A DNA stretch of 64,000 nt, taken from positions 434,001 through 498,000 of the forward strand of contig NZ_JAFBDU010000002.1 of the NCBI RefSeq assembly GCF_016908395.1, written 5' to 3'. Numbering within the stretch: position 1 is the stretch's first letter; each line of letters opens with the position of its first letter. This DNA is from Metabacillus crassostreae (GTDB lineage: Bacteria; Bacillota; Bacilli; Bacillales; Bacillaceae). Below, piece after piece: positions 16,269 through 25,120 of this stretch. The translations under genes were made by a program, and so were the position numbers. The notes under the pieces were generated by a model. That model searched no databases and had not been told where the DNA came from. It worked only from the letters and a program-made list of their open reading frames with translations.

Positions 16269-16694
16269 TTGGAAATAAAACAAGTTACAACAAACGAACA
16301 ACTAGAAGATGCATACTTTGTAAGAAAAACAGTTTTTGTAGATGAACAACAAGTTCCTCTAGAAGAAGAAATTGATCAACATGAGGATGAAGCAACACAT
16401 GTTGTTTTATATGATGATCATCAACCTTCTGGAGCAGGACGCGTTAGAATTGTCGATGGTTACGGTAAAATTGAAAGAATTTGTGTAATGAAATCAGCAC
16501 GTAAAAAAGGTGTTGGTAAAGTCATCGTCACTAAATTAGAAGAGCTTGCAACAAAGCAAGGTGTTAAAAAGCTTAAGTTAAATGCTCAAACACATGCTAT
16601 CCTATTTTACAACAAACTGGGTTATGAAGTTGTTTCAGAAGAATTTATGGATGCTGGCATCCCTCATGTTACGATGGTTAAACATTGTAATTAA
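16269..16694 (+). CDS. yjcF: GNAT family N-acetyltransferase YjcF
   Basis: The 141 aa GNAT domain has the acetyl-CoA loop around SARKKGVGKVIV (about 78-90) and the C-terminal FYNKLGYE motif. It starts with TTG immediately after the yjcG stop; GGAAAGGAAAG at the end of yjcG serves as ribosome site. A hairpin terminator follows. The acceptor substrate is unknown; ElaA-like acetyltransferases are the closest recognised group. Confidence 0.88.
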   Translation: MEIKQVTTNEQLEDAYFVRKTVFVDEQQVPLEEEIDQHEDEATHVVLYDDHQPSGAGRVRIVDGYGKIERICVMKSARKKGVGKVIVTKLEELATKQGVKKLKLNAQTHAILFYNKLGYEVVSEEFMDAGIPHVTMVKHCN

Positions 16695-16696
16695 AC

Positions 16697-16728
16697 AAAA
16701 AAGCTAACCTTGCGTTAGCTTTTTTTTG
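16697..16728 (+). terminator. Terminator of yjcH-yjcG-yjcF
   Basis: AAAAGCTAAC-CTTGC-GTTAGCTTTT followed by T runs, just after the yjcF stop codon. Confidence 0.9.
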
Positions 16729-16974
16729 TTGGCAATAAACCATTTGCTGATTTCAGTAAAGACAATGTTTTTACGTAACTTCGGCGCAAGAGTCCGTAAT
16801 CTCCTCTTACACACCTCTCTAAAAAGATCCTCAAATATTCACTCTAACCAATAAAATGCTAATGATATTTAGCATCAAAATAGTTAATGACTACATACCC
16901 AGCTAAAATATCAGTATAAAAAACCGGACATTGGAAAATCATAAATGCATGGTAAACAATACGGAGGGTTTTAG

Positions 16975-17652
16975 ATGGAATATGGTCAAATCACAATCGA
17001 ATTGATTATCGGTTTTTGTGCACTTTTTGTCATAACAAGAGTATTAGGAAAAACTCAAATTACACAAATCACAACATTTGATTTTATTTCTGCTCTAGTG
17101 CTAGGTGAACTTGTTGGAAATGCAATATTTGATGATGAAACTGGCATAGCCAGAATCTTATATGCTGTTTTTATTTGGGGACTGCTCATTTTCACATTAG
17201 AAATAATCACACAAAAATGGAGCAAAACGAGAGGGTTTTTAGAAGGAAAGCCGACAATAATTATTCAAAAGGGAAAAATACTTAGAGAAAGCTTGAAGAA
17301 AAGTAAATTGGATATTAATCAGCTCCAGCATTTAATAAGATCAAAAAGTGTCTTCTCTATTCGAGAGCTTGAATATGCAGTACTTGAAACAGATGGAACT
17401 GTTAGCGTATTAAAGAAAGCAAAGTATGAAACACCTACAAAAGATGACTTAAATATCAATCAAAAAGAAGTATATATCCCTATTACTCTTATTACAGATG
17501 GAAATGTATTAAATGAAAATTTAACAGATGCTGGTTTTAATTTTGATTGGTTAGAAAAACAGCTGCAACAGCAAAAAATTAAAGATACAAAGGATGTTTT
17601 CTATGCTGAATGGCTTGAGGGAGAAGGGTTATTTATTCAAACCTTTCAATGA
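16975..17652 (+). CDS. DUF421 (YetF/YcaP-type) membrane protein
   Basis: The 225 aa have three N-terminal membrane helices (about 8-25, 38-55, 60-78) and a cytosolic C-terminal domain of about 130 aa. The conserved signatures are TRVLGKTQITQITTFDF, GNAIFDD and FLEGKPTIIIQKGKI, near residues 20-105. Proteins of this family are common and often spore-associated in Bacillus; the molecular role is not established. A paralogue is encoded at 22328-23056 on the other strand. Confidence 0.88.
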   Translation: MEYGQITIELIIGFCALFVITRVLGKTQITQITTFDFISALVLGELVGNAIFDDETGIARILYAVFIWGLLIFTLEIITQKWSKTRGFLEGKPTIIIQKGKILRESLKKSKLDINQLQHLIRSKSVFSIRELEYAVLETDGTVSVLKKAKYETPTKDDLNINQKEVYIPITLITDGNVLNENLTDAGFNFDWLEKQLQQQKIKDTKDVFYAEWLEGEGLFIQTFQ

Positions 17653-17664
17653 GTAGCCAATTAG

Positions 17665-17690
17665 GAGGGTTTGAAACCCTCACTTTTATT
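17665..17690 (+). terminator. Terminator between DUF421 gene and MBL gene
   Basis: The hairpin GAGGGTTTGAAACCCTC is followed by ACTTTTATTTTG on the plus strand. The converging MBL gene ends in the same segment. Confidence 0.7.
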
Positions 17691-18585
17691 TTGATTTAAT
17701 CCGCAATTTATTATTACTAATAAACAATTCAACTTTTTCTTCTGAAACAAGGTATGTGACATATGAAGTAATAGCTGTTCTAAATAACATCCACATTGAA
17801 ATATTCTTCAATTCTACTAACCACTTTTCACATACTAAACTTATTACGTTTTCGTGTGAAATACCTTCTTCTTTTTGTTCATCAATTATAGATTGAATAG
17901 AATCTAGGATTTCAAGATGATATGTAATATTTGCTTCTACTGTTTCTTGAAATGCTGTTTCATACTGACCATGTCCTGGTAAAGCCCCAACACACTCTAT
18001 CGTTTTTATAAGATTCAATGAGTTTAATGTAGCTTTAGCATCGATAATAAAAGGAATTTTATGCTTATGTAGCTGTTCTTCACTAAAGTAGGCATCTGCT
18101 GCATATAAAACTTCATCTATTATTACACCAAACTGATTTATACTGTGACCAGGTAATGCAATACATTGAAATTTTTTATCACCGAACGCATGATACCCTT
18201 CTGCAACCTCTTCATCAACAACAATTGGTTCTCCCTCTAAAAACTTATTTCTCATTTCTGGTAATGGCATGTTTCCTTGAAACAAATATAAAGGTTCCAA
18301 TAGTGGATTTCTTAGTATTGCTGCTTCAATGGCTGGTGCAAATGTATAAATATTCTCTGTATTTTGCAAATAAGCTGCTCCACCATAATGATCAGCATGT
18401 GCATGTGTGATAAATAAATACGTAACTGGTAACTCATTCTCTTTCAATATTTTTAGTACCTTTTTCATTGTTGCTTTATCAATTCCAGCATCAATTAATA
18501 GACCATTTTCTCCACTATTAACATAACCAATGTTTACTGCACCTTGAAAATAATAACAACAATTATTTATTGAATTTATGATCAT
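17686..18585 (-). CDS. Metallo-beta-lactamase fold hydrolase
   Basis: The 299 aa contain the MBL metal motif HAHADHYGG (H61, H63, D65, H66), a later GHSINQFG histidine, AADAYF (third ligand aspartate) and PGHGQYET. This gives a full dinuclear zinc site. A C-terminal helical region (about 215-290) completes the glyoxalase II-like/flavoprotein-like MBL form. No signal peptide. The substrate is unknown. A plain TGAGGTTG ribosome site precedes ATG 18585. Confidence 0.88.
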   Translation of the reverse strand: MIINSINNCCYYFQGAVNIGYVNSGENGLLIDAGIDKATMKKVLKILKENELPVTYLFITHAHADHYGGAAYLQNTENIYTFAPAIEAAILRNPLLEPLYLFQGNMPLPEMRNKFLEGEPIVVDEEVAEGYHAFGDKKFQCIALPGHSINQFGVIIDEVLYAADAYFSEEQLHKHKIPFIIDAKATLNSLNLIKTIECVGALPGHGQYETAFQETVEANITYHLEILDSIQSIIDEQKEEGISHENVISLVCEKWLVELKNISMWMLFRTAITSYVTYLVSEEKVELFISNNKLRIKSK

Positions 18586-18620
18586 TTTACAACCTCATTT
18601 AGTAGGAAATTACTTCTGAA

Positions 18621-18866
18621 TTATACATATTCGTTAAAAAGATTTCCTTTTCCTGTATAAGGTGCAATGTTTTGTGAGGTTTTCATTTTCTCATGTAAAA
18701 TTTCTTTAAAATTAGACTTACTTTCTCTTGTCTCTTCTTCTTCATGATCTGTCGTTTTCTGTACAGCAGTTGTTGGTAATATATGAGAATAATGATTTTG
18801 TACAGAAACAGTTCGATTCACGTATTGAGTATACGTATCATTCTGGATCGGTAAGATATAACCCAT
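18621..18866 (-). CDS. Small hypothetical protein
   Basis: The 81 aa start at ATG 18866; a GTG at 18875 is inside the ribosome site GAGGTG. The N-terminus (MGYILPIQNDTYTQYVNR) is followed by a polar, acidic stretch (DHEEEETRES) and an amphipathic C-terminus ending GKGNLFNEYV. There is no membrane segment. It is not recognised; it lies divergently from the yjcD helicase gene. Confidence 0.6.
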   Translation of the reverse strand: MGYILPIQNDTYTQYVNRTVSVQNHYSHILPTTAVQKTTDHEEEETRESKSNFKEILHEKMKTSQNIAPYTGKGNLFNEYV

Positions 18867-19051
18867 AAAAATCACCTCTTAATTTTATATACCCCTTTTT
18901 TTGGAGAGTTAACCATCATAATTTTATCTTTTCGATCATCATTGATTCTGTTAAGATAGAATTTGTCGCTTAATCAATGTGATAAGAATATCGTTACTTT
19001 CTTATCTATACATATACGTTAATTATTTCTATTTTATGGGAGGTGAAGCTT

Positions 19052-21325
19052 TTGAATTCTGCATTTTTTAATGGTCAAATTATTTCTTTGCTACATTTAC
19101 CTCGTGAAGATTATCAAAGAGTATATGAAGCAAGTTTAAAAGATGATATAGCATGCGCAGTGTGCAAGCAACCAATAAAAATGTATTTAGGGATCAACAA
19201 ATCACCTCATTTCTATCATTCTAATATGGATCTCAATAAAAAGTGTCAAGAACAACTCATTGAAAAACCTTCTAAAGCTAAAGAAATGACTGAAACAGAA
19301 ATCAGTAATGATTACTACAATGAAAATGGCTTCCGAATTCCTAAAGCGAGAAGCATTGGCACTGTTGAAAAGACAAAGGAACCAACGTGGCAGAAACCTG
19401 TAATGATAAAAGGTCGAGCACCAGTTTCTTTAAAAATAAAAACACCATCACAGCTTCTTGGGATTCCACTTGATCACGAACAAAAAGAAGCTGTTACAAC
19501 GATAGATGGACCTTTGCTTGTTTTAGCTGGAGCAGGTAGTGGGAAAACACGTGTACTTACAACTAGAGCATTATATATGATGCAGGAAAAAGAAATTGAT
19601 CCTAAATCAATTATGCTTGTTACTTTTACAGCAAAAGCTGCGCGAGAAATGAAGGATCGTTTAACACAAAACAGCAAAAACTCAAACACTGAACTCAATC
19701 AGCTAGTGATTGGTACTTTTCATAGTATTTTTTATAAAATGCTTATTCACCACAATAGTGATAAATGGAATGGGAAAAATTTATTAAAATGGGACTGGCA
19801 AAAGGAAAATTATTTAAAACAAGCATGTCGAGAATTAAGCATTGATGAAAAGGATTTTCCTTTTGATCAAGCTATTCAACAAATAGGGTATTGGAAAAAT
19901 ACTATGAAAACCCCTGATGAGATAAAGCCTGCTGATGATTGGGAAGAGACCGCTTTAACGTTATTTAAGGAATATGAGGAGCAAAAGCGGAAACACAGGC
20001 AATTTGATTTTGATGATATGCTTGTTCAATGCTATGACATGTTAAAAGAAAATAACACATTATTAGAAGCCTATCAGAAGAGATTTCACTATTTTTTAAT
20101 CGATGAATTTCAAGATATTAATCCTGTACAATACAATTTAATGAAGCTGTTGTCACGTCATACAAACAATCTTTGTGGAGTCGGAGATGATGATCAAACG
20201 ATTTATAGCTTCAGAGGAAGTGAGCCCTCTTTTATTCTTAATTTCAAAGAAGAATTTCCTGATGCTAAAATTATCTCACTTTCTTCAAACTATCGATCTG
20301 ATCACCATATTGTGTCTACAGCTAATGAAGTGATCTCAAAAAACAAAAAAAGATTAAGTAAAAAAATGATTGCTCAGTATCAGTCAGATACATCACCTAT
20401 TTGTTTTTTTCCTTATGATGAAGAAGAAGAAGCAACTTTAATCATAAATGATATGAAAGAAAAAATTGAACTTGGTGCAAATCCTGATGAATTTGCTGTG
20501 CTTTATCGAACACATACAGGTGGACGAGCAGTATTCGAGAGAATTGTTACATCAAGTCTTCCTTTTACAATTGAAAAAGGTCAGAACTCTTTTTATGAAC
20601 GCAAAATGGTTCGTGGTGTTCTTGCTTATTTACGCTTAAGTGTAAATCCAGATGATACAGATGCCATCACAGAATTTATTAGAGCCCTCTTTTTAAAGCA
20701 AAGCACGTTAAATGATGTGAAAGCTTTATCGATCTTACATGATTGCTCTCTTCTTGATGCTTTATTACATGTAAATGGTATTCCTGCATTTCAAATATCT
20801 AAAATTAAAAAAATCATTCCTCGAATGAGCTCTTTAAAAACTGAAAAACCTGCTATCGCAATAGCTATTATCGAAAAAGAATTAGGTTTTAATGACTATT
20901 TAAAGAAACAAGGTAATGAAGGGAACTCAATGGATAAGGGTTCAGATGATTTAAATGATTTAAAAGTTGTAGCTAAGAAGTTTCTTAGCGTCGAGGAATT
21001 CCTCCAACACATAGATCATATGATTTCCACACAACGTGCTTTAAAGGGTGGTTCGTATGAAACAGGAGTCCAATTGATGACGGTTCACCGAGCAAAGGGT
21101 CTTGAATACAAATATGTCTATATCGTTGGGGCAGTTGATGGTTCACTTCCACATGATTTTTCATTAGAATCTGCAAGAAAAGGAAACTATGAATTTTTGG
21201 AAGAAGAAAGACGTTTACTTTATGTTGCCATGACTAGAGCAAAAGAACATTTATATATTTCTTGTCCTTTAAATAGACGAGGCAGAAAAGCAACAGCTTC
21301 TCGTTTTCTAAGGCCATTACTTTAG
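19052..21325 (+). CDS. yjcD: UvrD/PcrA-type DNA helicase YjcD
   Basis: ATP-dependent 3'-5' helicase of superfamily 1A, 757 aa from TTG 19052; a GTG at 19043 is part of the ribosome site GGGAGGTGA. Helicase motifs are Walker A GAGSGKT (160-166), motif Ia TFTAKAAREM, motif II DEFQDINP, motif III GDDDQTIYSFRG, motif IV/V MTVHRAKGLEY and motif VI YVAMTRAKEHL. An extra N-terminal domain of about 130 aa carries C35, C38, H53 and H56 (CAVC...HFYH), a zinc-binding pattern matching that of CoiA in this same window. It is likely to act in DNA repair or transformation-linked DNA handling; the latter is inference. Confidence 0.93.
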   Translation: MNSAFFNGQIISLLHLPREDYQRVYEASLKDDIACAVCKQPIKMYLGINKSPHFYHSNMDLNKKCQEQLIEKPSKAKEMTETEISNDYYNENGFRIPKARSIGTVEKTKEPTWQKPVMIKGRAPVSLKIKTPSQLLGIPLDHEQKEAVTTIDGPLLVLAGAGSGKTRVLTTRALYMMQEKEIDPKSIMLVTFTAKAAREMKDRLTQNSKNSNTELNQLVIGTFHSIFYKMLIHHNSDKWNGKNLLKWDWQKENYLKQACRELSIDEKDFPFDQAIQQIGYWKNTMKTPDEIKPADDWEETALTLFKEYEEQKRKHRQFDFDDMLVQCYDMLKENNTLLEAYQKRFHYFLIDEFQDINPVQYNLMKLLSRHTNNLCGVGDDDQTIYSFRGSEPSFILNFKEEFPDAKIISLSSNYRSDHHIVSTANEVISKNKKRLSKKMIAQYQSDTSPICFFPYDEEEEATLIINDMKEKIELGANPDEFAVLYRTHTGGRAVFERIVTSSLPFTIEKGQNSFYERKMVRGVLAYLRLSVNPDDTDAITEFIRALFLKQSTLNDVKALSILHDCSLLDALLHVNGIPAFQISKIKKIIPRMSSLKTEKPAIAIAIIEKELGFNDYLKKQGNEGNSMDKGSDDLNDLKVVAKKFLSVEEFLQHIDHMISTQRALKGGSYETGVQLMTVHRAKGLEYKYVYIVGAVDGSLPHDFSLESARKGNYEFLEEERRLLYVAMTRAKEHLYISCPLNRRGRKATASRFLRPLL

Positions 21326-21334
21326 ATCAATATC

Positions 21335-21372
21335 AAAATGGTGTTAACTCAACTGAGTTAACACCATTTTTC
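21335..21372. terminator. Bidirectional terminator after yjcD and spoVIF
   Basis: A perfect 17-bp inverted repeat, AAAATGGTGTTAACTCA with its complement, followed by T on the plus strand. It sits between the converging yjcD and spoVIF genes. Confidence 0.88.
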
Positions 21373-21413
21373 CTACTTTATAGATATGAAACTATGAAAA
21401 TAAGTTTGATATC

Positions 21414-21668
21414 TTATTTTTTATTCATCATTTTTGAAATTGTATTAAAATCTAATTTTTCTTTACCATTTACAATTGAATTAACAATTTTGTCTTCCAT
21501 TTCTTTTGAAACTGGTTTGTTAGCAATTTGAGATACTCGTTGAATAACTCCACGTACTGTTTTTTCATCTTGAAAGTTTGCACCTTGTAAAGAGTTAGCT
21601 AAAGATAAAACATCATTCATATTAACACCAGTTTTGCCTTCAAGGTTTTTAAAGAATTTGCTATCCAT
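21414..21668 (-). CDS. spoVIF: Stage VI sporulation protein F
   Basis: The 84 aa match the SpoVIF (YjcC) family, with the N-terminus MDSKFFKNLEGKTGVNMNDV, the central GVIQRVSQIANKPVS and the lysine-ended C-terminus ISKMMNKK. In B. subtilis this small mother-cell protein is needed for late coat assembly and spore resistance. The position beside yjcD and close to yjcA and the cot cluster agrees. Ribosome site GGAGGCGGG before the ATG. Confidence 0.9.
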   Translation of the reverse strand: MDSKFFKNLEGKTGVNMNDVLSLANSLQGANFQDEKTVRGVIQRVSQIANKPVSKEMEDKIVNSIVNGKEKLDFNTISKMMNKK

Positions 21669-21819
21669 TTTCCCGCCTCCTTAATTCATGATATATACTA
21701 TGAACTCCTATAAAAAATGTGATTATAAATTTTTTAAGTTGAAGAGATACTTCATGTAAATCCATCTCCATCAAGGATAATCAACAATAATTCCCCAATA
21801 TTTTCATAACAGAATGTAT

Positions 21820-21857
21820 AAAAAACGAAAATACGGACAAATTAGGTCCGCATTTTC
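21820..21857 (-). terminator. Terminator of the YjcZ-type gene
   Basis: GAAAATGCGGAC...GTCCGTATTTTC on the minus strand, followed by GTTTTTT, 10 bp after the stop codon of the small gene. Confidence 0.75.
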
Positions 21858-21867
21858 ATTTTGAAAT

Positions 21868-21987
21868 TTAGCTATAGTAAGAAGCACCAACGATGATCAA
21901 AAGAATGAACAATACAACGATTAATACGAAGCTGTTACCATAATAACCGCCACCTGCGTATCCTGCTCCTGCGTAACCGTAACCCAT
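21868..21987 (-). CDS. YjcZ family sporulation protein
   Basis: A 39-aa protein. The first half is Gly/Tyr rich ([19 protein letters not shown]) and the second half is one hydrophobic helix ending GASYYS. This is the characteristic pattern of YjcZ-type tiny spore proteins of Bacillus. Ribosome site AGGAGGTG is well placed before ATG 21987. It is probably made in the sporulating mother cell or forespore membrane; the function is unknown. Confidence 0.85.
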   Translation of the reverse strand: MGYGYAGAGYAGGGYYGNSFVLIVVLFILLIIVGASYYS

Positions 21988-22097
21988 GTGCTAAGCACCT
22001 CCTATGCATATCATCACTATACATTATGATAAAAAAGGTTTTATGGTTTGGACAGATTACCTATCGAATAAGAAAATAAACAACAAGTGGAAAACTT

Positions 22098-22124
22098 AAT
22101 GCCTGTAATTGAAATTAACAATGT
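22098..22124. repeat. Possible fossil end of the dispersed repeat
   Basis: AATGCCTGTAATTGAAATTAACAA closely resembles the right end of repeat copy 1 (AATGCCTGTAACGGAAATCAACAA). Only about 25 bp remain and no other part of the element is seen. Confidence 0.3.
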
Positions 22125-22131
22125 TTTTTAA

Positions 22132-22341
22132 TTACTTATCTAGTTGATTTTTTATTAACCATTTCTCCATTTCACTTGCAGTAAATTCCATGTTCTCTTC
22201 AAAGGATTTCGCTGTTGAATCGATACTTTCCAGCTCAAAATCTTTAATCTTTAGTTTTTGATCTTCATTTCCTTGTAATCTTTCATGCTGACGATAAATA
22301 TTTTGGATCCAACCATTAAATAACAGCTCAATTTTCTCCAT
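22132..22341 (-). CDS. Small hypothetical protein downstream of DUF421 gene
   Basis: The 69 aa are hydrophilic and probably all helical (EKIELLFNGWIQNIYRQH ... MEKWLIKNQLDK). It overlaps the 3' end of the DUF421 gene by 14 bp, so it is translationally coupled to it and may be its partner. No family is recognised. Confidence 0.6.
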   Translation of the reverse strand: MEKIELLFNGWIQNIYRQHERLQGNEDQKLKIKDFELESIDSTAKSFEENMEFTASEMEKWLIKNQLDK

Positions 22342-23056
22342 TTTCCTTCTCCTTCTTAATTTCTAAATGGTCGTGATAATAATCTAAAAATATTCCACCA
22401 GAAGAATCAATTTGACCTAAAAAAACATCTTTCACATCTTTTTTTCTTGATTGCAGATTTTCTCTTACCCAGTCAAGACTATAGCCAGCCTCGTAAATGG
22501 TATTTTCCAAAAATGTCCCATCCGAAATAATTGTTATTGGTCTTTCATAGAATTTAACTTTTTTATTAAACATATCTTCCCATTTAACCGGTTGTTTTTC
22601 TTTTTTTAATAAAACACTTAGTTCACCATTCGTTTCAAATATAGCGAAATCTACATCTGATACTTGAAATATATCCTTTTTTCTCAGTTGCTCAAGAAGT
22701 TCATCTGCACTATACTTTTCTTTTTTCATATTTCCTTCCAATATCTTGCCATCTTGAATAAATGTTGTCGCTTTTCCTTCTACAATATCTCGGAAGCCTT
22801 TACTTTTTAACGAAAAAATTGAAATAATGAGTGGAAAAAGAGACCATATCAAAATTGAAGAAATTCCATTTACTAAATTTAATTCAATATCCATTGAAAG
22901 AGTTCCAGCAATATCCCCAACAGTTATACCAGTAATATATTCAAAAAAAGATAACTTCGATAATTGCTTTTTTCCTAAAAGCTTTGTTATTAAAAATAAT
23001 CCAAAAATAATTGAGATTGATCTTATAATAACTTCAACCCACTCTGGCATCATCAA
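22328..23056 (-). CDS. DUF421 (YetF-type) membrane protein, second copy
   Basis: The 242 aa have three N-terminal helices and the family signatures TKLLGKKQLSKLSFFEY, GTLSMD and IVEGKATTFIQDGKI (about 22-110), then a mixed alpha/beta domain ending in a charged tail. It is paralogous to the protein at 16975-17652 but diverged over its whole length. It forms a two-gene unit with the small downstream protein. Function is unknown; family members are often spore-membrane proteins. Confidence 0.87.
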   Translation of the reverse strand: MMMPEWVEVIIRSISIIFGLFLITKLLGKKQLSKLSFFEYITGITVGDIAGTLSMDIELNLVNGISSILIWSLFPLIISIFSLKSKGFRDIVEGKATTFIQDGKILEGNMKKEKYSADELLEQLRKKDIFQVSDVDFAIFETNGELSVLLKKEKQPVKWEDMFNKKVKFYERPITIISDGTFLENTIYEAGYSLDWVRENLQSRKKDVKDVFLGQIDSSGGIFLDYYHDHLEIKKEKENGEN

Positions 23057-23204
23057 CTTACTCCTTATATAGCAAATTCAAATATTTTTTAGTATACACA
23101 TCACTTGTAAAATTATGTTATTTTCTTATTCTAGTGCATTTGCCTTTACCTATTGTCTATTTCTTCCATAGAGTATATTAATCGTTTATAAAGGAGGTTT
23201 ATCG

Positions 23205-24080
23205 ATGGACTATTTTAAATGGGATGAACACCCATATGCTGGTGAACGGCATGCTCCAAGAAATGGAGAAGCACCACATGCAGGCTCTTGGGTTCCATTT
23301 TTTCTAAAAAACAATGAAGATGGTACATTCTCAGATCCAAATAATCGTAAGATACGCTTGAATATCACTCATCCAGATAAAATCAATTGGGAAAAGCAAT
23401 TAGTAAAGGTTGAAGACGTTCTTGAAAACATCACAAACAAGGAAATAGACATTGCTAAATACTATGGAACAGGTGTCGCAACAAAGCAATGGACACCAGT
23501 AATTGATCGACTAATAGATTCATACGGTGTGTCTGCTCCTCATGCAGCTAGAATATTAGCTATTACTGAAGCAGCAATTAACGATGCTTTCATTGTTGCC
23601 TGGGATTTAAAGTACAAATGGCTTGTTGCAAGACCAAATCAATATAACCCAAATTTAGAAACAATTCTTTGTACTCCACGTCATCCAACTTATCCTTCAG
23701 GTCATGCAACAATTGCTGGCTGTGCAGAGGAAGTCCTAAGTTACTTCTTCCCAGGAGCAAAAGGTAAAATTCATACCGTAGCTAAAACAAATGCAAAATC
23801 AAGGTTGTATGGCGGGGTTCATTTTCCTGTAGATAATGATGAAGGGCTTAAACTTGGAAGACAGCTTGGCCGTATCATAGCAAATCATGTTGGCAAGCAA
23901 GTTGATAATCGTAACCTTCCAATTGACCGTCATTATTCACGAACTAACCAAGTTGATATCAATCCACCATCAGATTATCAGCAAGTTATTCCTTATGAAT
24001 TTTCTGAAGAATGTCAATCATTAGTGAAGAATGTGAATAGAACTAAGGAAATCCTGAAAAAACCAAAATTATATATATAG
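23205..24080 (+). CDS. PAP2 / vanadium-haloperoxidase family protein
   Basis: The 291 aa carry the acid phosphatase/vanadium haloperoxidase signature in order: KWLVARPNQ (Lys and Arg-Pro), PTYPSGHATIAG (PSGH) and SRLYGGVHFPVDNDEG (SR...GxHxxxD), about residues 140-225. There is no signal peptide and there are no membrane helices, unlike lipid phosphatases of the PAP2 group, which fits the soluble haloperoxidase-like branch. Ribosome site AAAGGAGG. The substrate (phosphoester or halide/peroxide) cannot be told from sequence. Confidence 0.88.
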   Translation: MDYFKWDEHPYAGERHAPRNGEAPHAGSWVPFFLKNNEDGTFSDPNNRKIRLNITHPDKINWEKQLVKVEDVLENITNKEIDIAKYYGTGVATKQWTPVIDRLIDSYGVSAPHAARILAITEAAINDAFIVAWDLKYKWLVARPNQYNPNLETILCTPRHPTYPSGHATIAGCAEEVLSYFFPGAKGKIHTVAKTNAKSRLYGGVHFPVDNDEGLKLGRQLGRIIANHVGKQVDNRNLPIDRHYSRTNQVDINPPSDYQQVIPYEFSEECQSLVKNVNRTKEILKKPKLYI

Positions 24081-24094
24081 CTTTTTATAACACT

Positions 24095-24126
24095 AAAAGG
24101 ACTGATCTGTTATGATCAGTCCTTTC
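24095..24126 (+). terminator. Terminator of the PAP2-family gene
   Basis: AAAGGACTGATC / GATCAGTCCTTT with an A run before and TTTC after, 15 bp past the stop codon. Confidence 0.85.
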
Positions 24127-24168
24127 ATATAGTCTTTAGTGCTAGAAGCTAAAATAGCATTTATGACA

Positions 24169-24294
24169 TTAAGAACGTTTCTTTTTTTTCCCGCATCCAC
24201 AGCCACTTTTTTTGACTTTTTTTGGCCTTGATACAGAAACTGATTGGTTCGTGTCAGTCGTTTTAACGGAAGGATTCAAGCGAGCCTTATTCAT
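24169..24294 (-). CDS. Tiny basic Cys/Lys-tailed protein
   Basis: A 41-aa protein (MNKARLNPSVKTTD...) with a Ser/Thr-rich middle and the tail KKSGCGCGKKKKRS. The ribosome site GGTGGGATG lies before ATG 24294. It lies between the PAP2 gene and yjcA in a spore-coat neighbourhood, and its composition (Lys plus a CGCG pair) suits a cross-linkable spore-coat peptide. No family is recognised; function is inferred from context only. Confidence 0.5.
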   Translation of the reverse strand: MNKARLNPSVKTTDTNQSVSVSRPKKVKKSGCGCGKKKKRS

Positions 24295-24316
24295 CAAACA
24301 TCCCACCTTCCTTTTC

Positions 24317-24472
24317 TTATATATTGATAAATCTTACCAAACTAGAGGACATTTCATTTAAGATCGTCTGTAAAGTAGGCTTTAGATATTCTGGTAGCTT
24401 AAGAGTATTGATAATTTCAGCTTCTATATCCCATTTTATGTAGCAGGGATTAATTGTTTCTAAGGTAATGGC
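24317..24472 (-). other. Open frame continuing in phase after the yjcA stop
   Basis: Directly after the TAG of yjcA the same frame stays open for 51 sense codons, reading ITLETINPCYIKWDIEAE and on to VRFINI, then TAA. The composition is protein-like. There is no ATG, GTG or TTG near its beginning, so it could be a decayed gene, a stop readthrough tail or chance. Confidence 0.3.
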
Positions 24473-24823
24473 CTAATCTATCAACTTTTTTGTTAGTGAT
24501 TCAATGAGACCAGCAAATCCTGCTATAGCCAGAATCATGATAAGAATCTCTGTACCCTGTGGCCAAACCATCCATAATCCATATAAAAAAGCTGAACACC
24601 ATACACCCGTACACCAGTAGCAGCTTAGTAGTTCACCAATCCATGCTTTAAGTCCTGTTCCTTTAATTTCTATATAAGTTTCAACCTCTCCTTCCTCATT
24701 CACTTCCTCAATTTCATCATGAAAAGGTTTACGTAAGAACAAGGTTATCTGATCAAACACAATAAGCCGCGTTAAACGAAAAGTAGCAAACCCAAAAAGA
24801 ATAAATTGAAATCCTGTTACCAT
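24473..24823 (-). CDS. yjcA: DUF1360 sporulation protein YjcA
   Basis: The 116 aa have an N-terminal helix (FQFILFGFATFRLTRLIVFD), an acidic loop (EIEEVNEEGEVE), the family motif GELLSCYWCTGVWCSAFLYG (about 62-81) and a last helix. This is DUF1360, typified by B. subtilis YjcA, a sporulation-specific membrane protein encoded next to cotV. The same neighbour is found here. The biochemical role is unknown. Confidence 0.9.
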   Translation of the reverse strand: MVTGFQFILFGFATFRLTRLIVFDQITLFLRKPFHDEIEEVNEEGEVETYIEIKGTGLKAWIGELLSCYWCTGVWCSAFLYGLWMVWPQGTEILIMILAIAGFAGLIESLTKKLID

Positions 24824-25120
24824 AACTTCCCACCCTTCCTTTTAGGAACTCTATATACTTATGAAAAACGAAATCACTTAAGAATATAAGACTAGCTTCT
24901 TATTTAACTTTTATGAGTTCGTCCATCAGCATTTATATGAAAAATGGGTGCTAACCTGTATGTTTGCCCCAAACAAAAGCTAGGGAATTTGCATTAACTA
25001 CAAGTAAAAGGTTAGCACAAAACAAATCAGCATTTTTTCAGATACCTTTTCATGAGGATAAAAATGTTCTGTGCTTGTGCTATCCTTTTTATCTCTAATC
25101 AATGAAAGGAGTGAATGTTC

